Shown one piece after another: positions 16,577 to 27,051 of a stretch of 64,000 nucleotides of DNA (position 1 is the first letter of the stretch; each line of letters starts with the position of its first letter). The DNA is from Flavobacterium orientale (GTDB lineage Bacteria; Bacteroidota; Bacteroidia; Flavobacteriales; Flavobacteriaceae): positions 1 through 64,000 of the forward strand of contig NZ_BMFG01000009.1 of the NCBI RefSeq assembly GCF_014638005.1, written 5' to 3'. The notes beneath the pieces are model-generated. The model was not told the DNA's origin. It saw only the letters and a program-made list of their open reading frames with translations, and searched no databases. The translations under genes and the position numbers were made by a program.

Positions 16577-18544
16577 CTATTTTATATATTGTATCGGTAA
16601 ATTCAGGACTACTTTTGTTCCTTGAATTTCTCCTTCATTGTCTTTGATTTCTTTGATTTCTACTTTAGCTTTTTGAGCTGTAGAAGCTTCCATCATTTCC
16701 AATCGCTTTTTTGTAATATCTAAAGCCATTGATTTGTGAATAGCTACCAAATTTTCTTTTATTTCCTTCGATTTTTCAAATCCAATTCCGTCATCTAAAA
16801 TAGTACAAATCAAATTTTCTTTATCCAGTGAGAAGTCTATGGAAATAGTTCCGTTTTCTTTTTTGGGAATCAAACCGTGAATAATGGCATTTTCAACAAA
16901 CGGTTGTAATAATAATGGTGGGATAGCCATATCGTCTTCAATATCAGAACTCTTTGTTATTTTAAAATCAAAAACATTATTAAATCGCAATTGTTCTAAT
17001 TCCAGATAATTTTGTAAACTCTCCATTTCTTTATCAATTGGAATCAATGATTCTTTGGAATACTCTAAAGTCAAACGCATTAACTTGGAAAATTTAGACA
17101 AATATTTGATAGCTGAATCGGTTCCATTCTGAACTATAAAACTGGAAATAGAACCCAAACAATTAAACACAAAATGCGGATTCATTTGAAGATGTAGGGC
17201 TTTTTGTTCATATTCAGCCAACTCTTTCTGTAATGTCAATGTTTTCTTTAACTGAAATCTATTATAAAATAAAAATGCAATTCCAATGATAAGCAAAGTC
17301 AACAAAGCAATAAATAAGGTTATTAATGTTTGTCGTTTTGATTTTTCTGAAAGGACTAATTCCTTTTTTTCAAGTTCCTTTTTTTGTAAAGCTTCTTTTT
17401 TCTCAAACTCATAATTCATTTCAGCTTGGACACTTTTTCTAATATTTTCATGATTCATCAAGCTATCTTGAGCCGCTTTAAATAATTTAAAATGACTAAA
17501 TGCTTCATTGGGTTTATGCTGCTTTTCGTAGATGGAACTCAACAAACTTTCGGCTAAAGCTGTTCCTTCAAACACTCTTAACTCATAGGACAACTCTGCT
17601 GCTTTCTTGGCATGTACTAATGCATCATCATACTTTTTTTGGTCAAAAAGCAATTGTCCCATCAAAAGATACGTATCCGATTTACCAAACTTATCATCAA
17701 TAGTTTCAAATGTTTGTAGAGCTAAATTCCAGTTTTCAAATGCTTTTGAAGGATTAGAAGTTTCCTTATAAAACACTCCCAAATTATTATACAATTCTCC
17801 CAGACCTCTCGGATTCGGACTCTTATCAAAAAAAAGCTTAGCTATCGCATAATTTGCTTCTGCTTTATCGAAATTTTTTTGCTTAAGGTAAAGATTACCT
17901 ATGTTAGTACAGGTAATCCCAACGGTTTTATCGCCTGTTTTTTCTTGTAACTTTTGTGCTTTAGTAAAATATTCCAAAGCTTTAAAATCCTCATTTTGTG
18001 CTCTGTAAACTACTCCAATATTATTAAAAACTCTAGCTAATTTTTCTTCGTCCTGCAATTCCTCATAAATTGTAACAGCTTTTAGGTGAAATTGAAGGGC
18101 TTTTGCATAATTACTTTGTTCCGAAAACACAACTCCCATACTACCAAACGTTCGAGCTAAACCACTTTTGTTTTTGAAATCTTCTGTGGAGCCAATTGAC
18201 AATTCGTTTTCGAAAATCAATTTTGCTTTAGAAAAATAGTCAAGTGCTTTTGAGTAATCACCTGTAATAATATTTGAGATTCCAAGATTCAAAAAAGCAT
18301 TTCCTTCTTCAGACTTAAAACGTATTTTCTGAGAAAGTTGCAATGCTTTTTGAGCATACTCTTTCATTCTTTTCGGGTCACTACTTTTATAATAATCCGA
18401 AATGGCATTCAGAATTTGAGTTTTTTCAATTTCATTTTTAGAGTTTTCCAATGCAGTCAACAAACTATCTGTGACAGCATTTTGACTTAAAAGATTCGAA
18501 AAACCGGATAAAAATATAAGTAGCAGTACTAATAACTTCCTCAT
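16577..18544 (-). CDS. TPR-containing LytS-type sensor histidine kinase
   Basis: 655 residues. A signal peptide (1-20) precedes a periplasmic region of about 370 residues made of tetratricopeptide repeats, such as ARVFNNIGVVYRAQNEDFKALEYF and GELYNNLGVFYKETSNPSKAF. One membrane helix lies near 405-425 (LITLFIALLTLLIIGIAFLF). The His_kinase domain follows, with LHLQMNPHFVFNCLGS holding the phosphorylated histidine near 455, the N box LLQPFVENAIIHGL and the G box DDGIGFEKS. It phosphorylates the LytTR regulator encoded next. This TPR plus LytS layout is common in Bacteroidota; the signal it senses is unknown. Confidence 0.93.
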   Translation of the reverse strand: MRKLLVLLLIFLSGFSNLLSQNAVTDSLLTALENSKNEIEKTQILNAISDYYKSSDPKRMKEYAQKALQLSQKIRFKSEEGNAFLNLGISNIITGDYSKALDYFSKAKLIFENELSIGSTEDFKNKSGLARTFGSMGVVFSEQSNYAKALQFHLKAVTIYEELQDEEKLARVFNNIGVVYRAQNEDFKALEYFTKAQKLQEKTGDKTVGITCTNIGNLYLKQKNFDKAEANYAIAKLFFDKSPNPRGLGELYNNLGVFYKETSNPSKAFENWNLALQTFETIDDKFGKSDTYLLMGQLLFDQKKYDDALVHAKKAAELSYELRVFEGTALAESLLSSIYEKQHKPNEAFSHFKLFKAAQDSLMNHENIRKSVQAEMNYEFEKKEALQKKELEKKELVLSEKSKRQTLITLFIALLTLLIIGIAFLFYNRFQLKKTLTLQKELAEYEQKALHLQMNPHFVFNCLGSISSFIVQNGTDSAIKYLSKFSKLMRLTLEYSKESLIPIDKEMESLQNYLELEQLRFNNVFDFKITKSSDIEDDMAIPPLLLQPFVENAIIHGLIPKKENGTISIDFSLDKENLICTILDDGIGFEKSKEIKENLVAIHKSMALDITKKRLEMMEASTAQKAKVEIKEIKDNEGEIQGTKVVLNLPIQYIK

Positions 18545-18561
18545 AACAATGAATTGATAAA

Positions 18562-18569
18562 CAAATATA
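18562..18569 (-). promoter_or_regulatory. -7 element of the histidine kinase operon
   Basis: TATATTTG on the minus strand, 17 bases before the kinase ATG, fits TAnnTTTG. No TTG is found 19 bases further upstream, so the call is tentative. Confidence 0.4.
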
Positions 18570-18640
18570 GTTTTTCGATTGATATCTAAAGTTTACAAAT
18601 GAGTATAATGTGGTTTTGATTTAGAATATGAAAAAGAAAA

Positions 18641-18665
18641 ACCCTTTCAAATTCATTGAAAGGGT
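18641..18665 (-). terminator. Terminator of eno
   Basis: ACCCTTTCAA-ATTCA-TTGAAAGGGT is a perfect 10-bp stem. The adjoining plus-strand A-run gives TTTTCTTTTTC on the minus strand, 24 bases after the enolase stop. Confidence 0.9.
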
Positions 18666-18689
18666 ATCTTTATAAAGTCTTAAAAAAAA

Positions 18690-19985
<1,296 letters not shown>

Positions 19986-20027
19986 TTATTTATTTACTAT
20001 TTTTTAGTTACTTATTTTGATGATACA

Positions 20028-20035
20028 CAAATTTA
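20028..20035 (-). promoter_or_regulatory. Possible -7 element of eno
   Basis: TAAATTTG on the minus strand, 45 bases before the enolase ATG, fits TAnnTTTG. A TTG at the expected distance is missing. Confidence 0.35.
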
Positions 20036-20102
20036 CGGATTCTAAATTTTGATTTTTATATAATTTAATCAAAGTTATAAACGCAAACGTTTTAGTAAAA
20101 AG

Positions 20103-20133
20103 AGACCTGACAATTACACAAACTGTCAGGTCT
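20103..20133 (-). terminator. Terminator of carA
   Basis: AGACCTGACA pairs perfectly with TGTCAGGTCT over an 11-base loop, 6 bases after the carA stop, followed on the minus strand by CTTTTTACT. Confidence 0.85.
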
Positions 20134-20139
20134 TTCTAT

Positions 20140-21258
20140 TCAAACTTCTTGTAAAGTTGCTTTTTTAATGTTGGAAATGAAATCATCAAACAAATAAGAT
20201 GAATCGTGTGGACCCGGACTTGCTTCGGGATGGTATTGCACCGAGAAACAATTCTTAGATTTCATTCGCATTCCGGCTACGGTTCCATCATTAAGGTGTT
20301 CGTGGGTGATTTCTAAATCGGGATGTTTTTCAAGTTCTTCGCGAACAACAGCAAATCCGTGGTTTTGAGAAGTAATTTCACCTTTTCCGGTGATGAGATT
20401 TTTTACGGGATGATTGATTCCGCGATGTCCGTTGAACATTTTATAAGTAGAAATGCCGTTGGCCAAACCAATGATTTGATGACCAAGACAAATTCCGAAT
20501 AATGGTTTATTGTCGGCAATGATTTGTCTTGCTACTTCGATTACGCCGACCAATGGTTCCGGATCTCCGGGACCGTTGGACAAAAAGTAACCATCAGGAT
20601 TGAAACTTTGTAAATCGGCATACGAAGCGTTGTATGGAAATACTTTGATATAACAATCTCTCTTGGCTAAATTGCGAAGGATATTGGTTTTAATACCTAA
20701 ATCTAACGCAGAAATTTTATACGTTGCGTTTTCATCTCCCAAGAAATAAGGTTCTTTGGTTGAAACGGTGGAAGCTAACTCCAATCCCTTCATGTCTGGA
20801 ACGTTGGCCAATTGATGTTTCAGTTCGTCAATATGCGTTCCGTCAGTACAGATAACAGCGTTTTGTGCTCCATTATCGCGAATATAGCTTACTAATGCTC
20901 GTGTATCAACGTCAGAAATAGCGATTAGGTTTTGTTTTTCGAAATAGTCGTATAAACTTCCGGCTGCATCGGGTCTGGAATAGTTAAAGCTGAAATTCTT
21001 GCACACTAATCCGGAAATTTTGATAGAATCGGATTCTACTTCTTGGTCGTTTACACCATAATTTCCAATGTGTGCATTGGTGGCTACCATAATTTGACCG
21101 AAATAGGACGGATCGGTAAAGATTTCCTGATAGCCTGTCATTCCGGTGTTGAAGCAGACTTCACCGAAGGTTTTTCCGCTGATTCCGATTGATTTTCCGT
21201 GAAAAATAGTGCCATCTGCGAGTAAAAGAATGGCGGGTTGTCGTGTGGTGTAGTTCAT
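20140..21258 (-). CDS. carA: Carbamoyl-phosphate synthase small subunit
   Basis: 372 residues. Glutaminase subunit that delivers ammonia to the large subunit (CarB) for carbamoyl phosphate, used for pyrimidines and arginine. The N-terminal CPSase_sm domain (about 8-140) begins LLLADGTIFHGKSIG, with TGYQEIFTDPSYFGQI. The class I glutamine amidotransferase domain has C257 in FGICLGHQIIG and the His-Glu pair in QYHPEASPGPHD. No carB is present in the window, so the two subunit genes are separated here. Its position after rplQ follows the usual flavobacterial order, but a terminator and a repeat lie between. Confidence 0.96.
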   Translation of the reverse strand: MNYTTRQPAILLLADGTIFHGKSIGISGKTFGEVCFNTGMTGYQEIFTDPSYFGQIMVATNAHIGNYGVNDQEVESDSIKISGLVCKNFSFNYSRPDAAGSLYDYFEKQNLIAISDVDTRALVSYIRDNGAQNAVICTDGTHIDELKHQLANVPDMKGLELASTVSTKEPYFLGDENATYKISALDLGIKTNILRNLAKRDCYIKVFPYNASYADLQSFNPDGYFLSNGPGDPEPLVGVIEVARQIIADNKPLFGICLGHQIIGLANGISTYKMFNGHRGINHPVKNLITGKGEITSQNHGFAVVREELEKHPDLEITHEHLNDGTVAGMRMKSKNCFSVQYHPEASPGPHDSSYLFDDFISNIKKATLQEV

Positions 21259-21275
21259 TGTTGTGTGTTGTTTTG

Positions 21276-21283
21276 CAAATTTA
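21276..21283 (-). promoter_or_regulatory. Possible -7 element of carA
   Basis: TAAATTTG on the minus strand, 17 bases before the carA ATG, after the operon terminator. No good TTG box is seen. Confidence 0.4.
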
Positions 21284-21395
21284 GTTTAAATTCTGAATTT
21301 GGGAAAGTTTTTTTTTCTTAGGTTCTGAGGTTCTGAGGCACTAAGGTTTTGATGATGGCTTCTTATGGAATTCAATCTTTTTATGGTTTACTTTC

Positions 21396-21540
21396 TAGCC
21401 CCGACCTGCCTGCCGGCAGGCAGGTTGCAGCGATATCCTTTTGTGTAGTTTACGGAACAAAAGATATAGCGGAAAGCGGGAAAATGGTTTCCTGAAAAAG
21501 CCCGAGCCATTGCTCTGCCAATTCGCTATCGCTCGGGTCG
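21396..21540. repeat. Structured intergenic repeat with 22-bp palindrome
   Basis: It starts TAGCCCCG, then a perfect 22-base palindrome of two 11-base arms (21404-21414 with 21415-21425, arm ACCTGCCTGCC). An imperfect stem follows, ATATCCTTTTGT (21433-21444) with ACAAAAGATAT (21457-21467), then GCGGAAAGCGGG. After that CCCGAGC and GCTCGGG flank a short loop near 21500-21538. It is much richer in GC than its surroundings. From memory, TAGCCCCG...AACAAAAGATA...GCGGAAAGCGGG units occur many times in Flavobacterium genomes; only one copy is in this window. Confidence 0.6.
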
Positions 21541-21560
21541 CTTCTGAAAAAATCAAAAAA

Positions 21561-21588
21561 AAAGGACAAACTCGAAAGTTTATCCTTT
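21561..21588 (-). terminator. Terminator of the ribosomal protein supercluster
   Basis: On the minus strand AAAGGATAAACT and AGTTTGTCCTTT pair with one mismatch across a TTCG tetraloop, followed by a run of T's. It lies 25 bases after the rplQ stop. Confidence 0.9.
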
Positions 21589-21612
21589 ATTTTTATTGAA
21601 TAAATGGTTTCA

Positions 21613-22119
21613 TTATTCAGCAGCTTCGGTTGTTGGAGTTGAATCAGCAGCTGGAGCTTCCGGTGCTTTTGCTTCTGGAGCAGCGGCTTCGGTTTTCTTA
21701 GCTTTTCCACCACGACGGCTTTTTGCTTTTTTCTCTTCTTTTTTACCTCCGTTGTATAGTTCGTTGAAGTCAACTAGTTCGATCATCGCCATATCAGCGT
21801 TATCTCCCAAACGATTTCCTAACTTGATGATACGTGTGTAACCACCTGGACGGTCGCCCACTTTTGCTGCTACTTCTCTAAATAGTTCAGTAACACCATA
21901 TTTATTTCTCAAGTAAGCAAATACGATACGTCTGTTGTGCGTAGTATCTTCTTTTGATTTTGTGATCAATGGTTCAACGAATTGTTTCAAAGCTTTTGCT
22001 TTGGCAACTGTTGTATTGATTCTTTTGTGCTCAATTAATGAACAAGCCATATTAGCCAACATTGATTTTCTATGACCTTGTTGTCTGCTTAAATGGTTTA
22101 CTTTTTTTCCGTGTCTCAT
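21613..22119 (-). CDS. rplQ: Ribosomal protein bL17
   Basis: 168 residues, longer than the E. coli protein (127). The globular part (1-120) contains [20 protein letters not shown] and [18 protein letters not shown]-like text, and sits at the exit-tunnel side of the large subunit. The extra 45 residues form a low-complexity tail, first Lys-rich then Ala/Glu/Pro-rich ([18 protein letters not shown]). Such tails are usual in Bacteroidota L17. It is the last gene of the alpha operon, 63 bases after rpoA, and is followed by the operon terminator. Confidence 0.96.
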   Translation of the reverse strand: MRHGKKVNHLSRQQGHRKSMLANMACSLIEHKRINTTVAKAKALKQFVEPLITKSKEDTTHNRRIVFAYLRNKYGVTELFREVAAKVGDRPGGYTRIIKLGNRLGDNADMAMIELVDFNELYNGGKKEEKKAKSRRGGKAKKTEAAAPEAKAPEAPAADSTPTTEAAE

Positions 22120-22182
22120 GACGTGTTTTTTAAACCTTCATCTTGCATCTATCCGCTTTGGAGAGCAAAATATGAAGTAAAT

Positions 22183-23175
22183 TTATTCTTTATCTAATTT
22201 ATATTTTGACAAATCCATTCCGAAATGTAAGTTTTTGATTGCCACAAGCTCATCAAGCTCGGTCAGTGATTTCTTACCGAAGTTACGGAATTTCATCAAG
22301 TCGTTTTTATTGAATGATACTAAATCACCAAGCGTTTCAACTTCTGCAGCTTTTAAACAATTTAATGCTCTTACAGACAAATCCATATCAACAAGCTTAG
22401 TTTTAAGCAATTGTCTCATGTGCAATGATTCTTCATCATACGATTCTGTTTGAGCAATTTCGTCAGCTTCAAGCGTTATTCTCTCGTCTGAGAACAACAT
22501 AAAGTGATGAATTAAAACTTTTGCAGCTTCTGTTAAAGCATCTTTAGGATTTATTGAACCATCAGTTTTAATTTCAAAAACTAATTTTTCATAATCTGTT
22601 TTTTGCTCAACACGGAAGTTTTCGATAGCATATTTTACATTCTTTACAGGTGTAAAAATTGAATCGATAAAAATAGTTCCAATTGCTGCATTTTGCTTCT
22701 TATTTTCTTCGGCAGGAACATATCCTCTTCCTTTTTCAATTGTTAATTCAATATTTAAATTAACTTTTGAATCAAGATTACAGATAACTAACTCAGGGTT
22801 TAATACTTGAAATCCTGAAATGAATTTCTGAAAATCGCCTGCAGTTATTTGATCTTTACCGGAAAGTGAAATTGTTACAGTTTCATTATCAACTTCTTCA
22901 ATTTGACGTTTAAGTCTAACTTGTTTCAAGCTTAAAATGATTTCAGTAACATCTTCAACTACACCAGAAATCGTAGAAAATTCGTGATCAACACCTTCAA
23001 TACGAACAGAAGTTATTGCATAACCTTCAAGAGCTGAAAGTAAAACTCTTCTAAGTGCATTTCCAACTGTCAATCCGTAACCGGGTTCTAAAGGTCTGAA
23101 TTCAAACTTACCTTCAAAATCGGTTGAATCGATCATGATAACTTTATCGGGTTTTTGAAAATTAAATATTGCCAT
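22183..23175 (-). CDS. rpoA: RNA polymerase alpha subunit
   Basis: 330 residues. The N-terminal dimerisation domain (1-230) has [34 protein letters not shown]-type text, which starts assembly of core polymerase. A linker near 235-250 joins the C-terminal domain, with helix-hairpin-helix text ([38 protein letters not shown]) that touches UP elements and activators. The length is standard (E. coli 329). It lies 21 bases after rpsD. Confidence 0.98.
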   Translation of the reverse strand: MAIFNFQKPDKVIMIDSTDFEGKFEFRPLEPGYGLTVGNALRRVLLSALEGYAITSVRIEGVDHEFSTISGVVEDVTEIILSLKQVRLKRQIEEVDNETVTISLSGKDQITAGDFQKFISGFQVLNPELVICNLDSKVNLNIELTIEKGRGYVPAEENKKQNAAIGTIFIDSIFTPVKNVKYAIENFRVEQKTDYEKLVFEIKTDGSINPKDALTEAAKVLIHHFMLFSDERITLEADEIAQTESYDEESLHMRQLLKTKLVDMDLSVRALNCLKAAEVETLGDLVSFNKNDLMKFRNFGKKSLTELDELVAIKNLHFGMDLSKYKLDKE

Positions 23176-23196
23176 AATTTAGACTTCTGTCAATTT

Positions 23197-23802
23197 TTAT
23201 TTGTTGTATAACTCAACGATTAGTTGTTCTTTGATATTTTCTGGTATTTGTAAACGTTGTGGAACAGTAACGAAAGTACCTTCTTTTGTATCATTGTTCC
23301 AAGTAATCCATTCGTAAACAGTGTTTGAATTTGCCAAAGAACTGTTGATTGCTTCAACTGATTTTGATTTTTCACGAACTGCTACTTTATCGCCTGGTTT
23401 TAGGTGGTAAGAAGGAATGTTAACGATTTCACCGTTTACTGTAATATGTCTGTGTCCTACAATTTGACGAGCAGCTCTTCTTGATGGAGCTACACCCATT
23501 CTGTAAACCACGTTATCTAATCTTGCTTCGCATAATTGTAAAAGGATTTCACCTGTTACACCTTTTGATGCTGATGCTTTTTCAAATAAGTTTCTGAATT
23601 GTTTTTCAAGAATTCCGTAAGTGTACTTCGCTTTTTGCTTTTCCATTAACTGAACTGCATATTCAGATTTTTTACCTCTTCTCTTAGCCAAACCATGTTG
23701 TCCAGGTGGGTAATTTCTTTTTTCGAAGGCTTTGTCTTCTCCGAATATAGCTTCGCCAAATTTACGAGCTATCTTAGTTTTTGGACCAGTATATCTTGCC
23801 AT
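23197..23802 (-). CDS. rpsD: Ribosomal protein uS4
   Basis: 201 residues. Primary 16S binder and, in other bacteria, a translational repressor of the alpha operon. It starts [17 protein letters not shown]. The S4 RNA-binding domain (about 90-150) reads [31 protein letters not shown]. No zinc cysteines are present at the N-terminus, so this is the zinc-free type. A 116-base gap with a folded stem lies before the gene, a possible site of feedback control. Confidence 0.97.
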   Translation of the reverse strand: MARYTGPKTKIARKFGEAIFGEDKAFEKRNYPPGQHGLAKRRGKKSEYAVQLMEKQKAKYTYGILEKQFRNLFEKASASKGVTGEILLQLCEARLDNVVYRMGVAPSRRAARQIVGHRHITVNGEIVNIPSYHLKPGDKVAVREKSKSVEAINSSLANSNTVYEWITWNNDTKEGTFVTVPQRLQIPENIKEQLIVELYNK

Positions 23803-23817
23803 TTTAAATTGTTTTAA

Positions 23818-23913
23818 AGTAGTGATTATGAATTCAGGTCAAATCCTTCGATAATCAAACTCTACTTTTTGTTATACTTAATTAAACTTATAAATTGCTG
23901 AATTAATTTCAGC
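23818..23913 (-). promoter_or_regulatory. Structured leader before rpsD
   Basis: The 116-base gap between rpsK and rpsD folds into a stem of AGTAG plus TGATTA (23818-23828) with TAATCA and CTACT (23852-23866, three-base bulge), and a small hairpin GCTGAA/TTCAGC (23897-23902 with 23908-23913). Most gaps in this operon are 2-24 bases, so a long structured one before the S4 gene suggests an autoregulatory RNA. This is inference. Confidence 0.4.
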
Positions 23914-23918
23914 TAAAA

Positions 23919-24302
23919 TTATACTCTTCTTCTTTTTGGAGGTCTACATCCGTTGTGTGGCATTGGTGTTACGTCAATGATTTCTGTAACTTCAATTCCA
24001 CCGTTATGTATTGAACGGATAGCAGACTCACGTCCGTTTCCTGGCCCTTTTACATACACCTTAACTTTTTTCAAACCTGCCTCAAGTGCAACTTTAGAAC
24101 AATCTTCTGCTGCCATTTGAGCGGCATAAGGGGTGTTCTTTTTTGATCCTCTGAAACCCATTTTACCGGCAGATGACCAAGAAATTACTTCTCCTTTTTT
24201 ATTGGTAAGAGAGATAATAATGTTATTGAAAGTTGCATTAATATGAGCTTCACCCGTTGATTCAACGATAACTTTACGTTTTTTTGCTGTTGCTTTAGCC
24301 AT
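23919..24302 (-). CDS. rpsK: Ribosomal protein uS11
   Basis: 127 residues. Platform protein of the small subunit near the mRNA exit. Signature text: [49 protein letters not shown] and the basic end [15 protein letters not shown], which contains the asparagine-glycine pair prone to isoaspartate formation. It begins 8 bases after rpsM. Confidence 0.97.
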   Translation of the reverse strand: MAKATAKKRKVIVESTGEAHINATFNNIIISLTNKKGEVISWSSAGKMGFRGSKKNTPYAAQMAAEDCSKVALEAGLKKVKVYVKGPGNGRESAIRSIHNGGIEVTEIIDVTPMPHNGCRPPKRRRV

Positions 24303-24310
24303 ATTACTTA

Positions 24311-24685
24311 TTATTTAGTTGCTTTTTTCTTGTTAGCAACAGTTTTTCTTTTACCTTTTCTTGTTCTAGAATTGTTCTTAGTTCTTTGTCCTCTTAATGG
24401 AAGACCAGATCTGTGACGAATTCCTCTGTAACACCCAATGTCCATAAGACGTTTGATGTGTAAAGATACTTCTGAACGCAATTCACCTTCAATCTTGTAA
24501 TAGGATACCGCGTCACGGATTCCTCCGATTTCGTCATCATTCCAATCTTGAACTTTCTTGTCTTGACTAACTTGAGCTTTTTCTAAAATCTCAATAGCTC
24601 TGCTTTTTCCGATACCAAAGATATAGGTTAATGCAATAACTCCTCTTTTGTTTTTGGGTATATCAACCCCTGCTATTCTTGCCAT
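24311..24685 (-). CDS. rpsM: Ribosomal protein uS13
   Basis: 124 residues. Head protein of the small subunit that contacts the P-site tRNA and the L5 bridge. It starts [20 protein letters not shown]. The HhH-like region has [14 protein letters not shown], and the tail [24 protein letters not shown] ends lysine-rich. It lies 2 bases after rpmJ and 8 before rpsK. Confidence 0.97.
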   Translation of the reverse strand: MARIAGVDIPKNKRGVIALTYIFGIGKSRAIEILEKAQVSQDKKVQDWNDDEIGGIRDAVSYYKIEGELRSEVSLHIKRLMDIGCYRGIRHRSGLPLRGQRTKNNSRTRKGKRKTVANKKKATK

Positions 24686-24687
24686 AA

Positions 24688-24804
24688 TTATCCTTGTCTT
24701 TGTTTAAATCTAGGATTCTTTTTGTTAATAACGTACAATCTACCTTTTCTACGTACAATTACGCATTCGGCACTTCTCTTTTTAACTGATGCTCTTACTT
24801 TCAT
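24688..24804 (-). CDS. rpmJ: Ribosomal protein bL36 (zinc-free form)
   Basis: A 38-residue protein: [20 protein letters not shown], then [18 protein letters not shown]. It is the smallest large-subunit protein and its place between infA and rpsM is typical. Zinc-binding L36 has three Cys and one His; here only one cysteine remains (C14), the third position is Asn in VINKK, and the usual His of PRHKQRQG is Phe. This is therefore the C-minus form. It begins 12 bases after infA. Confidence 0.95.
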   Translation of the reverse strand: MKVRASVKKRSAECVIVRRKGRLYVINKKNPRFKQRQG

Positions 24805-24816
24805 TTTGAATAAGCT

Positions 24817-25032
24817 TTAATATCTGTAAGTAATTCTTGCTTTGGACAGGTCATATGGACTCATTTCCAGTTTCACTTTATCACCAGGTAATAATTTGAT
24901 GTAATGCATACGCATTTTTCCTGAAATATGAGCAATAACAACGTGACCGTTTTCTAACTCTACACGAAACATTGCATTTGATAATGCTTCAATAATGCTC
25001 CCGTCTTGTTCTATTGCTGATTGTTTTGCCAT
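24817..25032 (-). CDS. infA: Translation initiation factor IF-1
   Basis: 71 residues, a single S1/OB fold that sits in the A site of the 30S subunit during initiation. Text [40 protein letters not shown], and [25 protein letters not shown] is fully typical. It is tightly coupled to secY, with two bases between. Confidence 0.98.
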   Translation of the reverse strand: MAKQSAIEQDGSIIEALSNAMFRVELENGHVVIAHISGKMRMHYIKLLPGDKVKLEMSPYDLSKARITYRY

Positions 25033-25034
25033 AA

Positions 25035-26381
25035 TTAAGCTACTGCTTTTCTATTTTTGCCACTTTTCATTAAACCATCATAATGTCTGTTCAACAAGTA
25101 TGAATTGATTTGTTGAATGGTATCAATTGCAACTCCAACCATAATTAACAATGATGTACCTCCAAAAAACATACCCCAGTTAGGTTGCACATTCATCAAA
25201 TTAACCACAATAGCTGGGAACACAGCAATAAGAGCTAAAAATAACGAACCTGGGAAAGTAATTAAAGACATCACTTTATCTAAGAAATCTGACGTCTCAA
25301 CTCCTGGTCTAATACCCGGAATAAATCCACCACTTCTCTTTAAATCATCTGCCATTTTGTTTGTTGGTACTGTAATTGCCGTATAAAAATAGGTGAAAAC
25401 AACTATTAATAGTGCAAATACAATATTATAAGCTAATCCAAACATATTGCTGAATTGACCGGTAATACTTTGAGCTGTTTCAGAATCTGAAAGACCTGCA
25501 ACGGCAGCCGGTATAAACATAATTGCTTGAGCAAAAATGATAGGCATAACTCCTGAAGCATTAAGCTTAAGTGGAATAAACTGTCTGTTTCCTCCCATCA
25601 TATCTTGTTCAAAATCACCTGAAGTTGTTCTTCGGGCATATTGAACAGGAATCTTTCTCACAGCCATTACAAGTAAGATACAAGCAATAATAACCAATAA
25701 CCAAAGTATAATTTCAAATACTAAAAGTACAGGTCCACCATTTCCTTGTGTCAATGTAGAAGTAATCTCTTGGATAAATGACTGTGGTAATCTGGCAATA
25801 ATACCTACCATAATCAAAAGTGAAATTCCATTTCCAATACCTTTATCTGTAATTTTTTCACCTAACCACATTGCAAATATAGTACCGGTTACTAAAATAA
25901 TTACAGAAGAAAATAAGAACGAAAACGAATTGAATCCAAGCAAAAATGCATCTGACGGTAATGTTCTGTATAAGTTATAGATATAACCCGGACCTTGAAC
26001 AAGAGTAATTGCAATAGTTAACCAACGTGTAATTTGATTAATCTTTTTTCTTCCACTCTCACCATCTTTTTGCAATTTTTGTAAATATGGAACTGCAATG
26101 CCCATTAACTGAACCACAATCGATGCAGAAATATAAGGCATGATTCCTAAAGCAAACACGGACGCTTGTGAAAAAGCACCACCAGTGAACATATCTAGTA
26201 ATCCTCCAATTCCTTGAGAAGTTTGATCTGCCAAACCTGCCAATTTAGTGGCGTCAATACCAGGTAGTGTTACTTGTGCACCAAATCGATAAACTAATAG
26301 TAAACCAAGGGTAACTAAAATTCTGTTTTTTAGTTCTTCAATTTTCCAAACGTTAGCGAGTGTATCAAAAAATTTCTTCAT
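25035..26381 (-). CDS. secY: Preprotein translocase subunit SecY
   Basis: 448 residues, ten membrane helices. Forms the protein-conducting channel of the inner membrane with SecE and SecG. Visible: [20 protein letters not shown] before helix 1, the plug region after [25 protein letters not shown] in helix 2, and the cytosolic loop with [18 protein letters not shown] choose the ATG at 26381; a TTG two codons upstream would extend it only slightly. It begins 11 bases after rplO, inside the spc part of the operon. Confidence 0.98.
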   Translation of the reverse strand: MKKFFDTLANVWKIEELKNRILVTLGLLLVYRFGAQVTLPGIDATKLAGLADQTSQGIGGLLDMFTGGAFSQASVFALGIMPYISASIVVQLMGIAVPYLQKLQKDGESGRKKINQITRWLTIAITLVQGPGYIYNLYRTLPSDAFLLGFNSFSFLFSSVIILVTGTIFAMWLGEKITDKGIGNGISLLIMVGIIARLPQSFIQEITSTLTQGNGGPVLLVFEIILWLLVIIACILLVMAVRKIPVQYARRTTSGDFEQDMMGGNRQFIPLKLNASGVMPIIFAQAIMFIPAAVAGLSDSETAQSITGQFSNMFGLAYNIVFALLIVVFTYFYTAITVPTNKMADDLKRSGGFIPGIRPGVETSDFLDKVMSLITFPGSLFLALIAVFPAIVVNLMNVQPNWGMFFGGTSLLIMVGVAIDTIQQINSYLLNRHYDGLMKSGKNRKAVA

Positions 26382-26392
26382 ATACAAGAAAA

Positions 26393-26845
26393 TTATAAAG
26401 TTACGGCTTCACCACCAGCAGCTTCAATAGCAGCTTTTGCGGTTGCAGTAAATTTATGAGCGGTTATTTTCAATTTTGCTTTAAGTTCTCCTCTACCTAA
26501 AACTTTTACTAATTCATTTTTAGTAGCTAATCTATTTTCAACTAATACAGAAAAATCAACTGTATCTGTTACTGTACCATTATCTACTAAAGCTTGTAAT
26601 GTATCAAGATTAACACCTTGATAATCTACTCTATTGATATTTTTAAAACCAAACTTAGGCACACGTCTTTGAAGTGGCATTTGTCCACCTTCAAATCCAA
26701 TCTTTTTAGAATAACCAGAACGAGATTTTGCTCCTTTGTGACCACGTGAAGCGGTTCCACCTTTTCCAGATCCTTCTCCTCTACCTAATCTTTTATTTTG
26801 ATTGTGTGTTGAACCTTCTGCAGGTTGTAAGTTACTTAAATTCAT
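26393..26845 (-). CDS. rplO: Ribosomal protein uL15
   Basis: 150 residues. A late-assembly large-subunit protein with a long basic extension at the N-terminus, NKRLGRGEGSGKGGTASRGH, and GFEGGQMPLQRRVPKFGFKN. The C-terminal globular part contains LGRGELKAKLKITAHKFT. The spacing of 11 bases to both rpmD and secY is typical. Confidence 0.97.
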   Translation of the reverse strand: MNLSNLQPAEGSTHNQNKRLGRGEGSGKGGTASRGHKGAKSRSGYSKKIGFEGGQMPLQRRVPKFGFKNINRVDYQGVNLDTLQALVDNGTVTDTVDFSVLVENRLATKNELVKVLGRGELKAKLKITAHKFTATAKAAIEAAGGEAVTL

Positions 26846-26856
26846 AATGAATTGTA

Positions 26857-27039
26857 TTATTTAGTTTCTTCAACAGAAACTAAGTGTTGAACTTTATTTA
26901 CCATTCCAAGGATAGCAGGAGTTGCATCATGTTCTACAACTTGACCTAACTTACGTAATCCTAAAGCTTCCAATGTTCTCTTTTGTGTTTGAGGACAGTT
27001 GATTTTGCTTGTTACTTGTTTTACTTTAATTTTTGCCAT
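26857..27039 (-). CDS. rpmD: Ribosomal protein uL30
   Basis: 60 residues, near the usual 59. Text IKVKQVTSKINCPQTQKRTL, LGLRKLGQVVEHDATPAILGM and VNKVQHLVSVEE shows the short bacterial L30 with its ferredoxin-like fold. It lies between rpsE and rplO, as in other bacteria. Confidence 0.96.
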   Translation of the reverse strand: MAKIKVKQVTSKINCPQTQKRTLEALGLRKLGQVVEHDATPAILGMVNKVQHLVSVEETK

Positions 27040-27051
27040 AATTTCCTTGAA

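Larger units (their letters stand above)
21259..21612. other. rplQ-carA intergenic region
   Basis: 354 bases with no gene. It holds a possible carA -7 element (TAAATTTG, 21276-21283, minus strand), a palindromic dispersed-repeat-like unit (21396-21540) and the terminator of the ribosomal operon (21561-21588). A reading frame of about 100 codons across this region overlaps rplQ in another frame and looks like a shadow. Confidence 0.6.

Noticed and set aside
21404-21425. CRISPR repeat
   Set aside because: The palindrome occurs once with no regular spacer array.
21450-21773. 107-residue Lys-rich frame on the minus strand
   Set aside because: Overlaps rplQ in a second frame and reads the lysine-rich tail and the terminator out of frame.
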